DNA of 64,000 nt from NCBI GenBank assembly GCA_006176705.1, contig QRFJ01000007.1:2825089-2889088 (forward strand), given 5' to 3'. This stretch comes from Cocos nucifera. Its lineage: Eukaryota; Streptophyta; Magnoliopsida; Arecales; Arecaceae. The translations under genes were made by a program, and so were the position numbers. Positions 11,211 to 23,100 of the stretch are shown in pieces (the first letter of the stretch is position 1; every line of letters starts with the position of its first letter). Below the pieces are notes generated by a model. It was not told the DNA's origin and made no database searches. It saw nothing but the letters and a program-made list of their open reading frames with translations.

Positions 11211-11690
11211 CTCGACAACAACAGAAGATAAGATCTCCTTCAACCTCGGCTGGAGATAAGATCTCCTCCGAGGTTCAACTGCAATGTCAACCTCGGCTGA
11301 AGATAAGATCTTCTTCAATCTCGGCTGGAGATAAGATCTCCTCCGAGCTTCAATTACAACGTCAACCTCGGCTGAAGATAAGATCTCCTTCGAGCTTTAA
11401 CTACAACTTCAACCTTGCTTGGAGATAAGATCTCTTCTAAGCTTCAACTACTACTTCAACCTCGGCTGGAGATAAGGTCTTCTCTGAGCTTCAAAGTTCA
11501 CGTCAATAGGAGAGAAGATCTCTTTCAACCCTAGTTGGAGATAAGATCTTCCATAAGCTTCAACCACAACGTCAATAAAAGACAAGATTTTTTTAAACTT
11601 CGGTTGGAGACGGGATCCCCTCGAGCCTCAAATTCAACGTCAATCTTGGTTGGAGATAAAATCTCCTCGGAGCTTCAACCTGAATTGGTG
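11205..11690 (+). repeat. 46-48-bp tandem array upstream of the polypurine tract
   Basis: Repeated units read approximately AACCTCGGCTGGAGATAAGA followed by TCTCCTCCGAGCTTCAACTA and a short tail such as CAACGTC. About nine to ten units, with diverged copies and some partial ones. It sits directly after the 115-bp array, so the 3' untranslated part of this element is almost wholly tandem repeats. Confidence 0.85.
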
Positions 11691-11756
11691 CGAGCCCTGA
11701 AGAGGACTTCGGTAGTCACCTTTTTTGTACTCCCTTTCTTAGAATTTTGAACTCGA

Positions 11757-11771
11757 AAGTGGGAGGACTAT
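11757..11771 (+). other. polypurine tract of element A
   Basis: AAGTGGGAGGACTAT lies immediately before the 3' LTR start TGTTGGAGATAA. The equivalent place in element B has a similar purine-rich tract. It primes plus-strand DNA synthesis in LTR elements. Confidence 0.8.
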
Positions 11772-12019
11772 TGTTGGAGATAAATTTTGCTCTCGTCGAA
11801 GTCCAGCCTAGTGTTTAGCCTAATGTAGCTGGTAATCATGAAAGAGCTTCAATAAAAAATTCTCTCTCCAACAGTTGAACTCATTCAGTGGATAAACTCC
11901 TCCAGCGGTCGAACCCAATGGAACTTCTCAGCGATCAAGCCCTAGCCGTACTCCTTCAATCGGTCGAACTTATCAGCGATCGAGCTCCAATCAAACTCCC
12001 CCAATAACCAAATTTCTAT

Positions 12020-13600
12020 CGAACTCTGTAGAAGCCAGACTCCTCCCAGACTTTTCCTTCGACTGGGCTTCTTCGAGATCCGAACTCCTCCCAGACTTCT
12101 CCTTTGATCGAATTTCTTCAGGAGTCGGACTCCTCCCAGACTTTTCCTTCGATTGGGCTTCCCCAGTATCCGAACTCCTCCTAGACATCTCCTTCAGTCA
12201 GACTTTTATAAGAGCCAAACTCTTTTTGGATTCCTCCTTCAGTCGGACTTCTATAGGAGCTAAACTTCTTTTGGATTTCTCCTTCAATCGGACTTCTATG
12301 GAAGCCGAACTTCCTTCAGATTCCTTATTCAGTCGGGCTCCTACGGGAGCCAAACTCCTTCTGAATTTTTTCTTTAGTTGACTTCTACGAGAGTTGAACT
12401 CCCGCCGAATTTCTTCTTTAATCGGGCTTCTATAGGAGCCAAACTCCTAAATTTTTCCTTCAGTTGGACTTCTATGGGAGCCGAACTTCCTCCGAATTTC
12501 TTCTTCAGTCGGGCTTCTACGAAAATCGAACTTCTTTCGAATTCCTCCTTCAGTCGAGCTTCTACGAGAGTCAAACTTTCTTCAGATTTCTTCTTCAATT
12601 GGGCTTCTACGGGAGCTAAACTTCTTCCGGATTCCTTCTTTAGTTAGACCTCTACGGAAGCCAAACTTCCTCCGGATTCCTCCTTCGATTGAACTTCTAT
12701 GGGAGCCAAGCTCCCTCTAGATTTTTCCTCCAGTCGGGCTTCTATGGGAGCCAAACTTCCTCCGAATTTCTCCTTCAGTTGGACTTTTATGGGAGCCGAA
12801 CTCCTTCCAGATTTCTCTTTTAATTGGACTTCTATGGGAGCCAAACTTCCTTCGAATTCCTCCTTCAGTCGGACTTCTATGGGAGCCAAACTCCATCTGG
12901 ATTCCTCCTTTAGTCGGGCTTCTATGGGAGCCAAACTCCTTTCGGATTTCTCATTCAGTTAGACTTCTATGAGAGTCGAACTTCTTTCAGATTTCTTCTT
13001 CAGTCGGACTCCTACGGGAGCCAAACTCCTTTCGAATTTCTCCTTCAATCGGGCTCCTACGGGAGCCAAATTTCTTCTGGATTTCTCCTTCAGTCGGGCT
13101 TCTATAGAAGCCAAACTCCTCCCGAATTCCTTCTTCAGTTGGACTTCTATAGGTGCCAAACTTCCTCCGAATTTCTCCTTCAATCGGACTTTTATAGGAG
13201 CCAAACTTCCTTCAGATTTCTCATTTAGTCAGGCTTTTACGGGAGCCGAACTCCCTCCGGATCTCTCCTTCAGTCAAGCTTCTATGGGAGCCAAACTTCC
13301 TACGGATTTCTCCTTCAGTCGGGCTCCTACGGAAGCCAAACTCCTTCCGAATTCCTCCTTCAGTCGGGCTTCTACGGGAGCTGAACTTCCTCCAGATTCC
13401 TCCTTCAGTCGAACTCCTTCCGTATCTCTCATTCAGTTGGATTTTCATAGGAGCTGAACTCCTTCTGAGCTTCTCCTTCAGTCGGATTTCCATAAAAGCT
13501 AAACTCCTTCTGAGCTTTTCCTTCAGTCAGACTTCTACAGGAGCCGAACTTCTTCCGCATCTCTCCTTCAGTCGGATTTCTATAAGAGTCCGAACTCTCT
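12020..13600 (+). repeat. 45-bp minisatellite in 3' LTR of A (about 35 units)
   Basis: Same unit type as in the 5' LTR, more regular here between 12640 and 13480. It is open in one frame on plus (15-residue period such as GAKLPPNFSFSWTFM) and one on minus (APIEVRLKEKSGRSS). Both are by-products of the 45-base period. I treat the frames at 12378-13493 as non-coding. Confidence 0.92.
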
Positions 13601-13853
13601 GAAATTGATATACATCAAAGCTCTTTATCCCTCCATGTAGCCCCGAGCGGCTCAGTATCGGACGGCTGTGGCCGTTACTATCGGTCTGTCGTAGGCAATA
13701 GCGACTCGCTATCGGATGGCAATGACTGTCACCATCAATCTACTACAAGCGGCACCTTCCTCCGTGACTGACTCCGTCAGACCTCGAATGATCCGCTACC
13801 AGACAGCTACAGCTGTCATCATCAACCCGCTACAAGCTCTGCCTATAAAAAGG

Positions 13854-13861
13854 AACCCTCT
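13854..13861 (+). promoter_or_regulatory. LTR TATA box (element A, 3' LTR)
   Basis: TATAAAAA in the same relative place as in the 5' LTR, about 230 bases before the LTR end. Confidence 0.7.
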
Positions 13862-14085
13862 AGATATATTTTCTGGAAGCTCTCCTCTCCCACTCAAAAC
13901 TCTGCTGAACTCTTTCTTGAGCACTCTATTTCTGTTGCCCAGAAGAGCTGACTTGATCATCGGAGGATTTTGCCAGAGCCACCACCACCGACTTCAGATG
14001 AAACTTTATTTTGCAGATAACCGACAGTGACCTCATCTTCCTCGACTTCAGACCAATCTGACGTCAATCAAATTCTGCATCAATA

Positions 14086-14703
14086 ATATTATTATATTAA
14101 TATTATAATATTATAACATAATATTATCATATATAATAATAATATTATATTTTTATGATAATAATAATATAATATAATATATAATAATATAATTAAAATA
14201 TATTATAATAATATTATAATAATATCATATAATATAATATAATATTATATTATAAAAATATATTATAATATATATTATAATATAAATATATATTAGAATA
14301 TAATATATTATTATATTATTATTATAATATATAATATATAATAAATATATTTATAATATAAATATAATATTATATATTATAATATTATGTTATATCATAA
14401 TAATATTATGACATAATATTATATTATATAATATTATTATTATTATAATATATTATAATAATATAATAATATATGATAACATAATAATATGTTATAATAA
14501 TAGTATAATAATATAATATAATATAATATAAAATAATATTATTATAATATATATTATAAATATAAATATATACTATAATATAATATATATTTATTATATT
14601 TAATTAAACTAATTATTTATAATGATGTTAAAAATAAATAAAATGAGGTTATGTCCATTTGTGTCATTTTGTATATGACAGCTTACTGATACAGCTAATT
14701 TTT
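14086..14703. repeat. AT-only low-complexity tract with repeat edge
   Basis: Nearly pure A/T built of ATATTATAAT-like words, ending in a unique edge (about 14600-14703: TGTTAAAAATAAATAAAATG, then CAGCTAATTTTTACCAAATA). The same tract plus edge recurs at about 15670-16705, so this is a repeat and not simple drift. No gene is present. Confidence 0.75.
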
Positions 14704-14716
14704 ACCAAATACTCAT

Positions 14717-15422
14717 GACCTATTTGATCAAGTTATAAAGATCAGCTTATTTTAAAATTATTTTTTTTCAAATGAAGTTTCAAAAAAAGTATTGTGAGAG
14801 AAATGTAGTTTATATTTGATAAAGTTATTTGATAAGTGCTTTTATCAAGTATTTGAGAAGCAATTTATGTTTGACAAATCTTTCAAAAAAAATATTTTTA
14901 ACTATCAAATTATGAAAAAAGATATGTATAAATTTATTTTATAATTAATATTACTTAAATAGATAAATAATTTTAAATATTTATTATGATTAATTTTAAT
15001 TTAATTTTTTATTTTTTATTTAATTAAAATATAAAAATAAAATAATAAAAAAATATATTAAAATTTTAATCAATATAAATATAATTGAACCAAAGATAAT
15101 ACATATTGAATATTTTAAATAATTTTTATATAATAATATATATTTATCAAAATATATTATTCATTAAATAATAAAAGGTTTAGGTGAAAATAAATAGGAG
15201 TAGCTAGGGTAAATAATGATTTTGAGTAAAAATATTTTTATCTTAAAATTTTATTTTAAAAAAAACTTCAATTTTCTATTTTCTCTTCGTAGCAGAAAAA
15301 TTACTTCTGCTATCACTCAAAAGCAGATTATTTTTTAAAGTTAGCTTGGTCAAATATTTTATTTTTTCAAAATAAGTATTTTTTTAAAAAAAAAACTTAG
15401 CCAAACAGGCTCTTAGGCTAAT
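14717..15422. mobile_element. probable MITE with imperfect terminal inverted repeats
   Basis: The left end GACCTATTTGATCAAG resembles the reverse complement of the right end, GAGCCTGTTTGGCTAAG. Inner parts, rich in T, also pair loosely. This layout is typical of small non-autonomous DNA transposons in plants. I could not find a clear target duplication, so the superfamily is open and the ends are approximate. Confidence 0.45.
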
Positions 15423-16870
15423 AAAGCTATAGCTACAACTACAGCTAATGATTATATTTGGCATGTAGCTTTTGGATAACTTTTATGATAATTTTAGCTT
15501 ATTTAAGTTACTTTAGTGTTTGGTGAAGATAGTTTATGGTTCATAAGCTAGCTTTTATTGAAAGCTCCCTCACTCAAAGGTTCAAAATAAAAAGCTAGCT
15601 GTGTACATTTTATTTTTAAATTTATCCTTTACTTTTTTCTAAAATTACTCACTTAACATTTAAGCTTCCTCCTTATATTTTAATATATTATAATATAATA
15701 TATTATAATAATATTATAATAATATAATATAATATAATATTATCATAACATAGTGTAATATATATTATAAATATAAATATATATTAGATTTTAATATAAT
15801 ATATATAATAATATTATAATATTATATATTATATTTATAATATAATATAATATAATATTATATTATCATGATATTTTATAATATATATTATAAATATAAA
15901 TATATACTAGAATGTAATATATTATTAATAATATATATTATAATATATAATATATAATTTTTATATTTATATTATAAATATAATATATATAATATAATAA
16001 TATTATTATATTAAAAATATGATAATATTATATAATACAAATATTATGTTATAATATTATTATATTTATAATATATAATATATAATATATATTACATTAT
16101 AAATATAATATATAATATTATTATATTAATAAATCAATATATATAATATAATATAATATAATATAATATAATATAATAATAATATTATAAAATAATATTA
16201 TATTATATAATAATATTATTATATTTTTATGATAATAATAATATAATATAATAATATATGATAATATAATTAGAATATATTATAATAATATTATAATAAT
16301 ATCATAAAATATTATATTTTATTATATTATAAAAATATATTATAATATAAATATATATTAGAATATAATATATAATAAATATATTTATAGTATAAATATA
16401 ATATAATATAATATTATGTTATATCATAATAATATTATAACATAATATTATATTTTCTAATACTATATTATTATAATATATTATAATAATATAATATTAT
16501 AATATTATGTAATATATTATTATATTATATTATTATAATATATATTATAAATATAAATATATATTATATTATAATATAATATATATTTATTATATCTATT
16601 ATATTTAATTAAATTGAATATTTGAAGTGTTGTTAAAAATAAATAAAATAAAATTATGTCTATTTGTATTATTTTATACATGATAACTTATCGATATAAT
16701 TAATTTTTACTAAATATAGTTAATTTTTAAAAATAAATTTTATTTTTATTAAATAAAATTAATAAAGCTATGACAGAGCTATTACCGCTATAGTTCCACA
16801 CAGAGATGATTGCATGTTAAATATAGTTAATAATTTAAATTATAATTATAATTTAATACAGTTATAACTA
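15423..16870. repeat. AT-rich repeat, possibly one long MITE-like element
   Basis: An edge with repeated AGCTATAGCTACAACTACAGC words (15427-15450) leads into an AT-only core (15670-16600). It then runs into a second edge with AAGCTATGACAGAGCTATTA (about 16766) and TAACTATAACTACATGTG (about 16865). The two edges are loosely inverted. The core and its right edge repeat the block at 14086-14703. No coding signal. Confidence 0.5.
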
Positions 16871-16992
16871 TAACTACATGTGAAATATAATGAATGGATG
16901 ACCGGCTTACGGGATAATAACGGTAATAGCTTTCGGATTGAAAAGCAAAACTTGTGTCGAATTGATCACCGTCACGTTGCTATTAGACCATT

Positions 16993-17132
16993 TGACGTGG
17001 CGGTGTTGCAGCGCGCACCAGAGATAACACCGGATGGGTACAAGTCCGCTCCTTCACTAAACCCTTTCAAAAACCCTAGACCCTCAAATACCGGCCCTTC
17101 CCAAAACCCTGGACCCGTCCCGTTCGGCCGCG
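16993..17132 (+). promoter_or_regulatory. NUP85 proximal promoter and 5' UTR with telo-box and ACGT motif
   Basis: TGACGTGGC at 16993-17001 is an ACGT-core (bZIP-type) motif. AAACCCTAG at 17071-17079 is a telo-box, a motif common in plant promoters of growth and housekeeping genes, with AAACCC copies nearby. No clear TATA box is seen. The motif matches are direct; the regulatory role is inference. Confidence 0.5.
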
Positions 17133-20100
17133 ATGCCCGGCCTTGCGTCGGATCCCGGCGATTCCCTCGTCCCCTTCCTGCCGGATGTCCGGGACCCGGT
17201 CGTCTACCCCGTCCGCCACGGTGTCAATCCCCCGATCTTCCGCGTTTATGTCTCCTGGACCAGGGGGAACCTCCTTCAAGTCGCGTGCCTTCGGCCTCCA
17301 GCGGCGGACCCGGCCGGCGGCGAAGAGGACGGAGTTTCGGATGAAGAAATCGGCGGGAAAGTAGTGGAGGTCAAGCTTGGCGCCGGTGACGGGGAGATCA
17401 GCGAGGCCCAGAGGCGGAGGATCGCGTATGGCTCTGTTCCTGCCTTCGCGTTGCTCCAGAGTCGGAAGAATTCCCTCGCGGCGATGTCAAGAATGTCTGC
17501 ATCTTCGATTCGCACGGAATGGTAATCCTTTTCCATCCAATCCCTCTCTCTCCCTCTCTCTCTCTATTTTATGTACCGGTATGCTGTTTGGAGTTCCTCC
17601 GAACTAGGTTTTGTATCTGGAACAATGGTGTTCAAGAATTGGACATCATGATCTGTCTATCTAAATGAGCAGTCAACCATCGCGCTTTTTTTTTTTTTTT
17701 TTTTTTTTTGTGGGGGTGGGTTGGGTTAAACTTCTTCATGGAGTTTTTATTTGCAGGAAACTGAGGGTTATTTGACCTTGCCATGCTCCCATTTATTTGA
17801 ATTAGTTACAAGGTTTTTGTTGAAATGATTCAGAAATCATATTCAGCCAAATGCTTGGACTTCTTTAATTGAATAGTCAATATCAATGTCAAAACAGGGC
17901 TTGGTGATTTCTTGGGTCCGGTAATTCACCATTTATTTGGCACTTCAATTGGACTTTCGATGCTTCTCTATTCTTTCCAGATATCATATTGTTGCATTTA
18001 TCTTAGAATATTCAGAGAAACTTGATGAGCTTTTGGAAACAGAATCTACGCATGGGTTGGTTGGGATACCAAATTGGTATCATTCTTCTAACTTTTACTG
18101 TTTATACCTACCAAGGATAGGTTCTGTCAGTTAGTTGTGTTGGATTGACAAACCCTTTCTTTGGTAACATGGGGAAGCAACCTTCTGAGGACTGCTATAA
18201 CTTTGTATTCATTATTGTGCTTGCTGATCAGCAGAAAAAGGATTTGGGCTGTAAGTTGTCCTCTAACATGATGTTTGTGGCACATGCAGGTGGGAACATG
18301 TTTTGGAGTACAGTCATCATATAAACGATCTTCTTGGTAATCCTATGCTTCCTTGTAGCACAGTGATTGAGGACCCTAAGATGATTTTGCAGGTGAGCCT
18401 GTTCTGTAAGTTGCTAATAAAATCATGTTTGATGGGAAGCAGTTGCTAGCTACTCAAACCATTTTTTCTGGTCCTTTCCTTGTTTATCATTTCTGTTCTT
18501 TGTTTTTTATATACTTTCTCTAACATCATATGTTGGATTTCTATTGGCTTCCAAATCTTTTTTTCCTTTTTGTTCCCTTTCTAATTGCCTCTATTGAAGT
18601 TAATAGACTCTTTTCCTACAGCCTCGTGAGGAACCTACCAGATTGAAGGCGGCATGGCAGCTAATGGAAATATTTTATGTGGACAAGCTGTCATTAACTT
18701 GGCTTCCAGAGCGCCTTGTCGATTGGTTAGCAGTAATGCTCTTTCTTTTTATTCTTCATCTTCTTTTTATTCTCATTTGTTGTGAACTGACACAGCAATT
18801 TCCATTCTCCGTTATGGGCATTTAAATGCTTGCTTCTGTTTTTATTTTATATTTTCCTTTCCTAGGATTATGACAGCCTCCTGACAGAGACTACAATCCA
18901 TTCAAAGGTTAAGGGCCTGCAAAAAAGGCTTTCCAGTTTCAAGGTTTGATTTTCTTTGCAATCTATCCAGCATCATTTTCTCCTGTTCTTATATATTTGC
19001 TTTAGATAATTCTGTTTTTGATTTGGACTCTTGTTGTTATTTTTCTTTTTTTGATTTGAATGTACTTTTTGTGTAGAATAATCTTGTTCTGAAGTGAAAT
19101 GGCATTCTTAGTTCCTTTAGTTGGAGTATCATTCCTTGAATCCCATTCGATCTGTCTTTTACCATCTCCATGATTTCCTTTTTTGTCGGTTTAATTACTC
19201 CTGACCATTACATGTTATCATGGTTGATCATTCAATATTAGAGTTCTATGTTTTTAAAGACCTCAATAATCAGCATTACACTTTTTAAGTTTGTCACAAG
19301 TTGAACCCTCAATATTAAAATATTATATTCCAATTAGATATTTATGTAGTTGGGCTTGCAAGACCGGAGGTTGCAGCAGAGAATTCACCTGTAAACTGTG
19401 ATAGTGTTACTCTTAAGTGTTTGTTTTCATCGGTCACTGGGTAACTTTGTTGGAGAAAAATTTTAAAGACACATGGTTCTTCTGAGCAATGCAACTGTTG
19501 ATGCGTCTTAATTTGATTGTGTATTAGAAAAATGACCATTGATGTATTTCGTTGTTCTATATCTTCTTGTGCGCTAATAAGACTAGAGGGTGAGCCCTGG
19601 TGCAATAGTAAAGTTGCTCCTTTGTGATATGGATGTCATGGGTCTGAAAAACGGATAGAGCTTCTCTGCATGCAGGGGTAAGGTTTCATTTATCTGATCC
19701 TTCCAGACCTTGCAGTGATGGCAGCCTCGTGCATGGGGCTGCCCCTTTTGCAAATGATAAGGCTACCAGCATTCGTTGAAATATATGGCATGAGATATAT
19801 TTGGATTGCTTTGTACAAAATGCATTCACTATGATGTTTATGCTTTTAAGTTATTTTATCAAAAGAGGCAAAACTTTTAATTAAGCATATGTGGAACAGG
19901 CCGGTGAGGATGATCCTGAGTACTGGGAGGGAATGTCATTAGCACTTGCAGTTGGGTGGCTTGATGCAGTGGTAAGATTTTTTGAAGTTTATCTACCTCA
20001 ATGTCTGCTGGCATCTGCACGCTGTATCATTACCGCATGTTCAGGTTGTAATTGCCTCATGAGCTGAGAGTATGCTATTCCTTTTTGCAGGTGAAATTGT

Positions 20101-23100
20101 TGAGACTACATGGATCATATCAACTGGAGCAACTTGGCAGCCGTGAGGTTGGTAAGCATACCAATGAAAGGTTAATTTAAGTACATTCTTCTGGTCACTA
20201 ATATTTACATGAGAAATCATGTGCTACTGATAAAAGAAACTAATTTTCGTGATTTGGAAATTATCAATGTTTGTTCTTCTAAATAAGGAGAGGCTTTTGG
20301 AAGTGCTAAGTCAGTAAGATTTTTTTTTCTTTAGTTTCTGCTATAGTATACCTAACTTTGGGAGGGTCAGAGAGCATGGCATTTCAGCTATTTTTATGTG
20401 GTAGTGAATGGTCTCAGCATCCTTTTCTTGCCCTTATGACATGTTTTTCAATTCTCTGATTGGAAAGGAGCACTTTGCCATAGTCTGATTTTCCTGTTAA
20501 AACAAAAGTAACTCATGTTCATTATGTTGAGAAGTTGATATCAACATTGATAAGATAGACTAGGTATTCTTTCATGCGTTGCTTTGACTCCATATGCATG
20601 GTACAGACAGAAAATGGACTTGTAGAGGCAGTTGCTGTTCTTGTCTCCACAATGCCACGCATGCGTCCTCATCTACCAGCTGGAAGATTAGGTCAATGCT
20701 ATAAAACCAAACCAGATTTTATCAAGGTATGACTGCATAATGCATAGCAGCATTGTTTGTGTCATTGATGAGACGCTAAGCATGTTATCTCCACTGCAGG
20801 CATGGGAGAAATGGCGGGTCCATATAAGTAGATTATATTTTAGTTCATTTTGGGTTCAGTGCAGCCATCACCAAACTCGAGAAGGCTTGAGGAATTTGTT
20901 ACAGATCATGCTGGGAAACATTAGCAATCTTAAAGCTGCAACTTGTCACTGGATGGAGCTGTTTATATCTCACTTTCTCTACATAAGACCACTCACAATG
21001 GTCAGTACATATATTTTGTTTTCTAATATGGACTATAATGTTCTGTAGTGGCTTTTAGTATGTTAGTTATTTATTCTGATGCCATTCCTTGGTTAATTAC
21101 TTAGGATAATTCAGTCATAATGTTCACATGTAGTAAAATGATTGTCATGCTTTACACCTAGATTGGAATAATAGGTTTAATTATGTAAAGTTTTGTGAGG
21201 CTTGACAGCTTGTTTATGGAAATTAATTTATTTAATTAATATTTTATGTTCAGAGTGATAGATTCAGTAGAGGAATTGACTGGATGAAGAAGTTTAAATT
21301 TGGTTTAGAGGTGTTTATGCCACTCGATGCTTGAAACTCCTTGGTGTTGTGATCCAGTTCATTGGGTAATCATTGCATTAATAAGTGGATTTGCAAATAT
21401 CTTCTTAACACTCTGCTTATCAAAATAGAGTGCAATATTGAAGGGGACAATCAATTCAGCCAAGGGTTGCAAAATCAAATCGATTCAGCTAGCTGCTGGG
21501 AGAGCATTGTATCCATCTACTACCTGATAGGCTACAGTGTGTTTGTGTTTTGAAATTTCTCAAGTAGTTGAAAATTCAAGAGAATGCTACTAACCGGTAT
21601 GGATTGTTAAGAACAAGGAATGCTACTGCAATCTTTACTGGAGAAGTTATTGAATGCCCTGTATCATGCTGAAGGTTGCCAAGAAGATAGAACAAAATCT
21701 ATGCACCATCTAACTATAGTAGTAACTAGGATTTTAAGATGTTGATGGAGTTGCCTTGCTGCACATGTGATACCACTTGAGTAAATGTTGATGCTAAAGA
21801 GCTTCAACAACACTATGATACATAAATGGTGTAGTGAACCTGACATGTAACTGCCCTCCTATTTTGTTTATGACAGGAAGTGTCTTCATCTTAAGGTTGG
21901 TTATTTTAAAATTTTTAATGCAATTTTGATCTTGCTTGTGCTCTGTGTGGGTCATGTCACTCATTTGAATGGCGGATGCTTAAATGTCTGGAACATAGAG
22001 CAATCAAATGTTTATGAATTTTGAGGATGGTTGTTCAACTGAACTATTTGTTGACTGTGCTAACATGTTTTTCATGTCAGTATCCAATTTGAATATGCTA
22101 TGTCCTACCAAAACAATGTGCTATATATTGTATATATATGTATATGTTTTTTATGATAAGTTAGCTAAACTAGCCATGTCTGGTGAAGCGATGAAACATA
22201 AAATAAACCTAATGATCTATTAATTGGGAGGCTATAAGCATTATTCTCCCTTCCAATCTGTACATTCATTTGTTGGAGCCCCATGAAAATTCAATAGGAA
22301 CTTTTGTATTCATGATGTTTATTCAACTCAATGTATCTTTGTTATTTTTACTTGGTACCTAATGTTTTTAATAGTTATGATGAAATTACATCACTTTATC
22401 ATTTTGTGGTGCCGTTAATTTTAGATACTGTTTTAAGGATTAGAATCTCGCCATTAATATTGTTATCCTATCTGATGTAATATATCTCAATCTAACCCAA
22501 AATGTAATTCTTACTCGAGAAAGTTGAAGTATCTATTCATACCAAAAATTGATAGGATAATCTTCCTTATGTGGTTAGAAATTCTATGGGATTGACTGCA
22601 AAATTTGATTGGAAGTGTCCTCGACTTCAGCTCTAATCGATTTTTTTTATTACCGAGTCTTTTTTATATCCCCAACCTTTTTTAGGTCTTTCTTAATTTT
22701 ATGTACCAAGGACTTCATTGCCATGTCTCAGGGCCTAGACGAGTTCCATAGCTTAGCTCAGGGATGCATGCAATTGAAATCATCCTCTAGTTCTAATGGG
22801 CTGATGGGCCTCCTCATTGGCATTCTTGGAGAAAATCCTGAGGTGAGAAAGGATTACATGTTCATAAATATTTGGCCTTAAAAATATGACAATATTCCTC
22901 TACAAGAGATATTTAGTTTAATTGTGTAAATATAATGTTTTTTCTCATTTTTTTTAGGTTGTGTTAGCAGAATGCTCAAAGACATTGGGACCATGGTGAG
23001 CCATAAGACCTCCGTAGAACTGCTATTTGGTTTTTAGTTGCAACAACTGTGATAATTAGGTTTGGTTCTGGTATATATGCAATCTTACAAGCAGCTCATG

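Larger units (their letters stand above)
437..14085 (+). mobile_element. Ty3/gypsy LTR retrotransposon A (Tat-like), decayed, with nested insertion
   Basis: Two related LTRs flank a gag-protease-RT-RNase H-integrase region. Both LTRs share the start TGTTGGAGATAA (mutated to TATTAGGGATAA in the left copy), the motif around 'gtccagcctagtg', a TATA box and the end TTCTGCACCAACA (TTCTGCATCAATA on the right). The domain order with integrase last is that of Ty3/gypsy. A decayed RNase H followed by a second, better-kept RNase H is the hallmark of the Tat lineage. Every domain has stops or frameshifts, so the element is not autonomous now. A polypurine tract precedes the 3' LTR. The target duplication is not resolved, because the left flank is mutated and the right flank is AT-rich. 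Without the nested 2.36-kb solo LTR the element is about 11.3 kb. Confidence 0.93.
11772..14085 (+). repeat. 3' LTR of element A
   Basis: A 2314-bp LTR, from TGTTGGAGATAAATTTTG to TTCTGCATCAATA. It matches the 5' LTR in start, array type, TATA box and end. The minisatellite here is longer than in the 5' LTR, and the region just upstream of the TATA box differs, so the two LTRs have diverged in repeat content. Confidence 0.9.

Noticed and set aside
10510..11690. CRISPR-like array
   Set aside because: Units are contiguous diverged tandem repeats with no unique spacers, and the DNA is plant nuclear. They belong to a retrotransposon.
12374..13493. Series of repetitive frames in the 3' LTR that could look like a repeat protein
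   Set aside because: Same 45-bp array; open on plus and minus alike, which marks sequence periodicity and not coding.
436..14090. ATATT at 436-440 and 14086-14090 as target duplication of element A
   Set aside because: Using it would require the 5' LTR to lack its first bases, while the alignment TATTAGGGATAA to TGTTGGAGATAA places the LTR start at 437. The right flank is AT-only, so a chance match is likely.
16880..17536. Overlapping plus and minus frames around NUP85 exon 1 (for example 16880-17344 and 17276-17536)
   Set aside because: The GC-rich exon keeps several frames open by chance. Only the frame from 17133 continues through correct splice junctions into NUP85.
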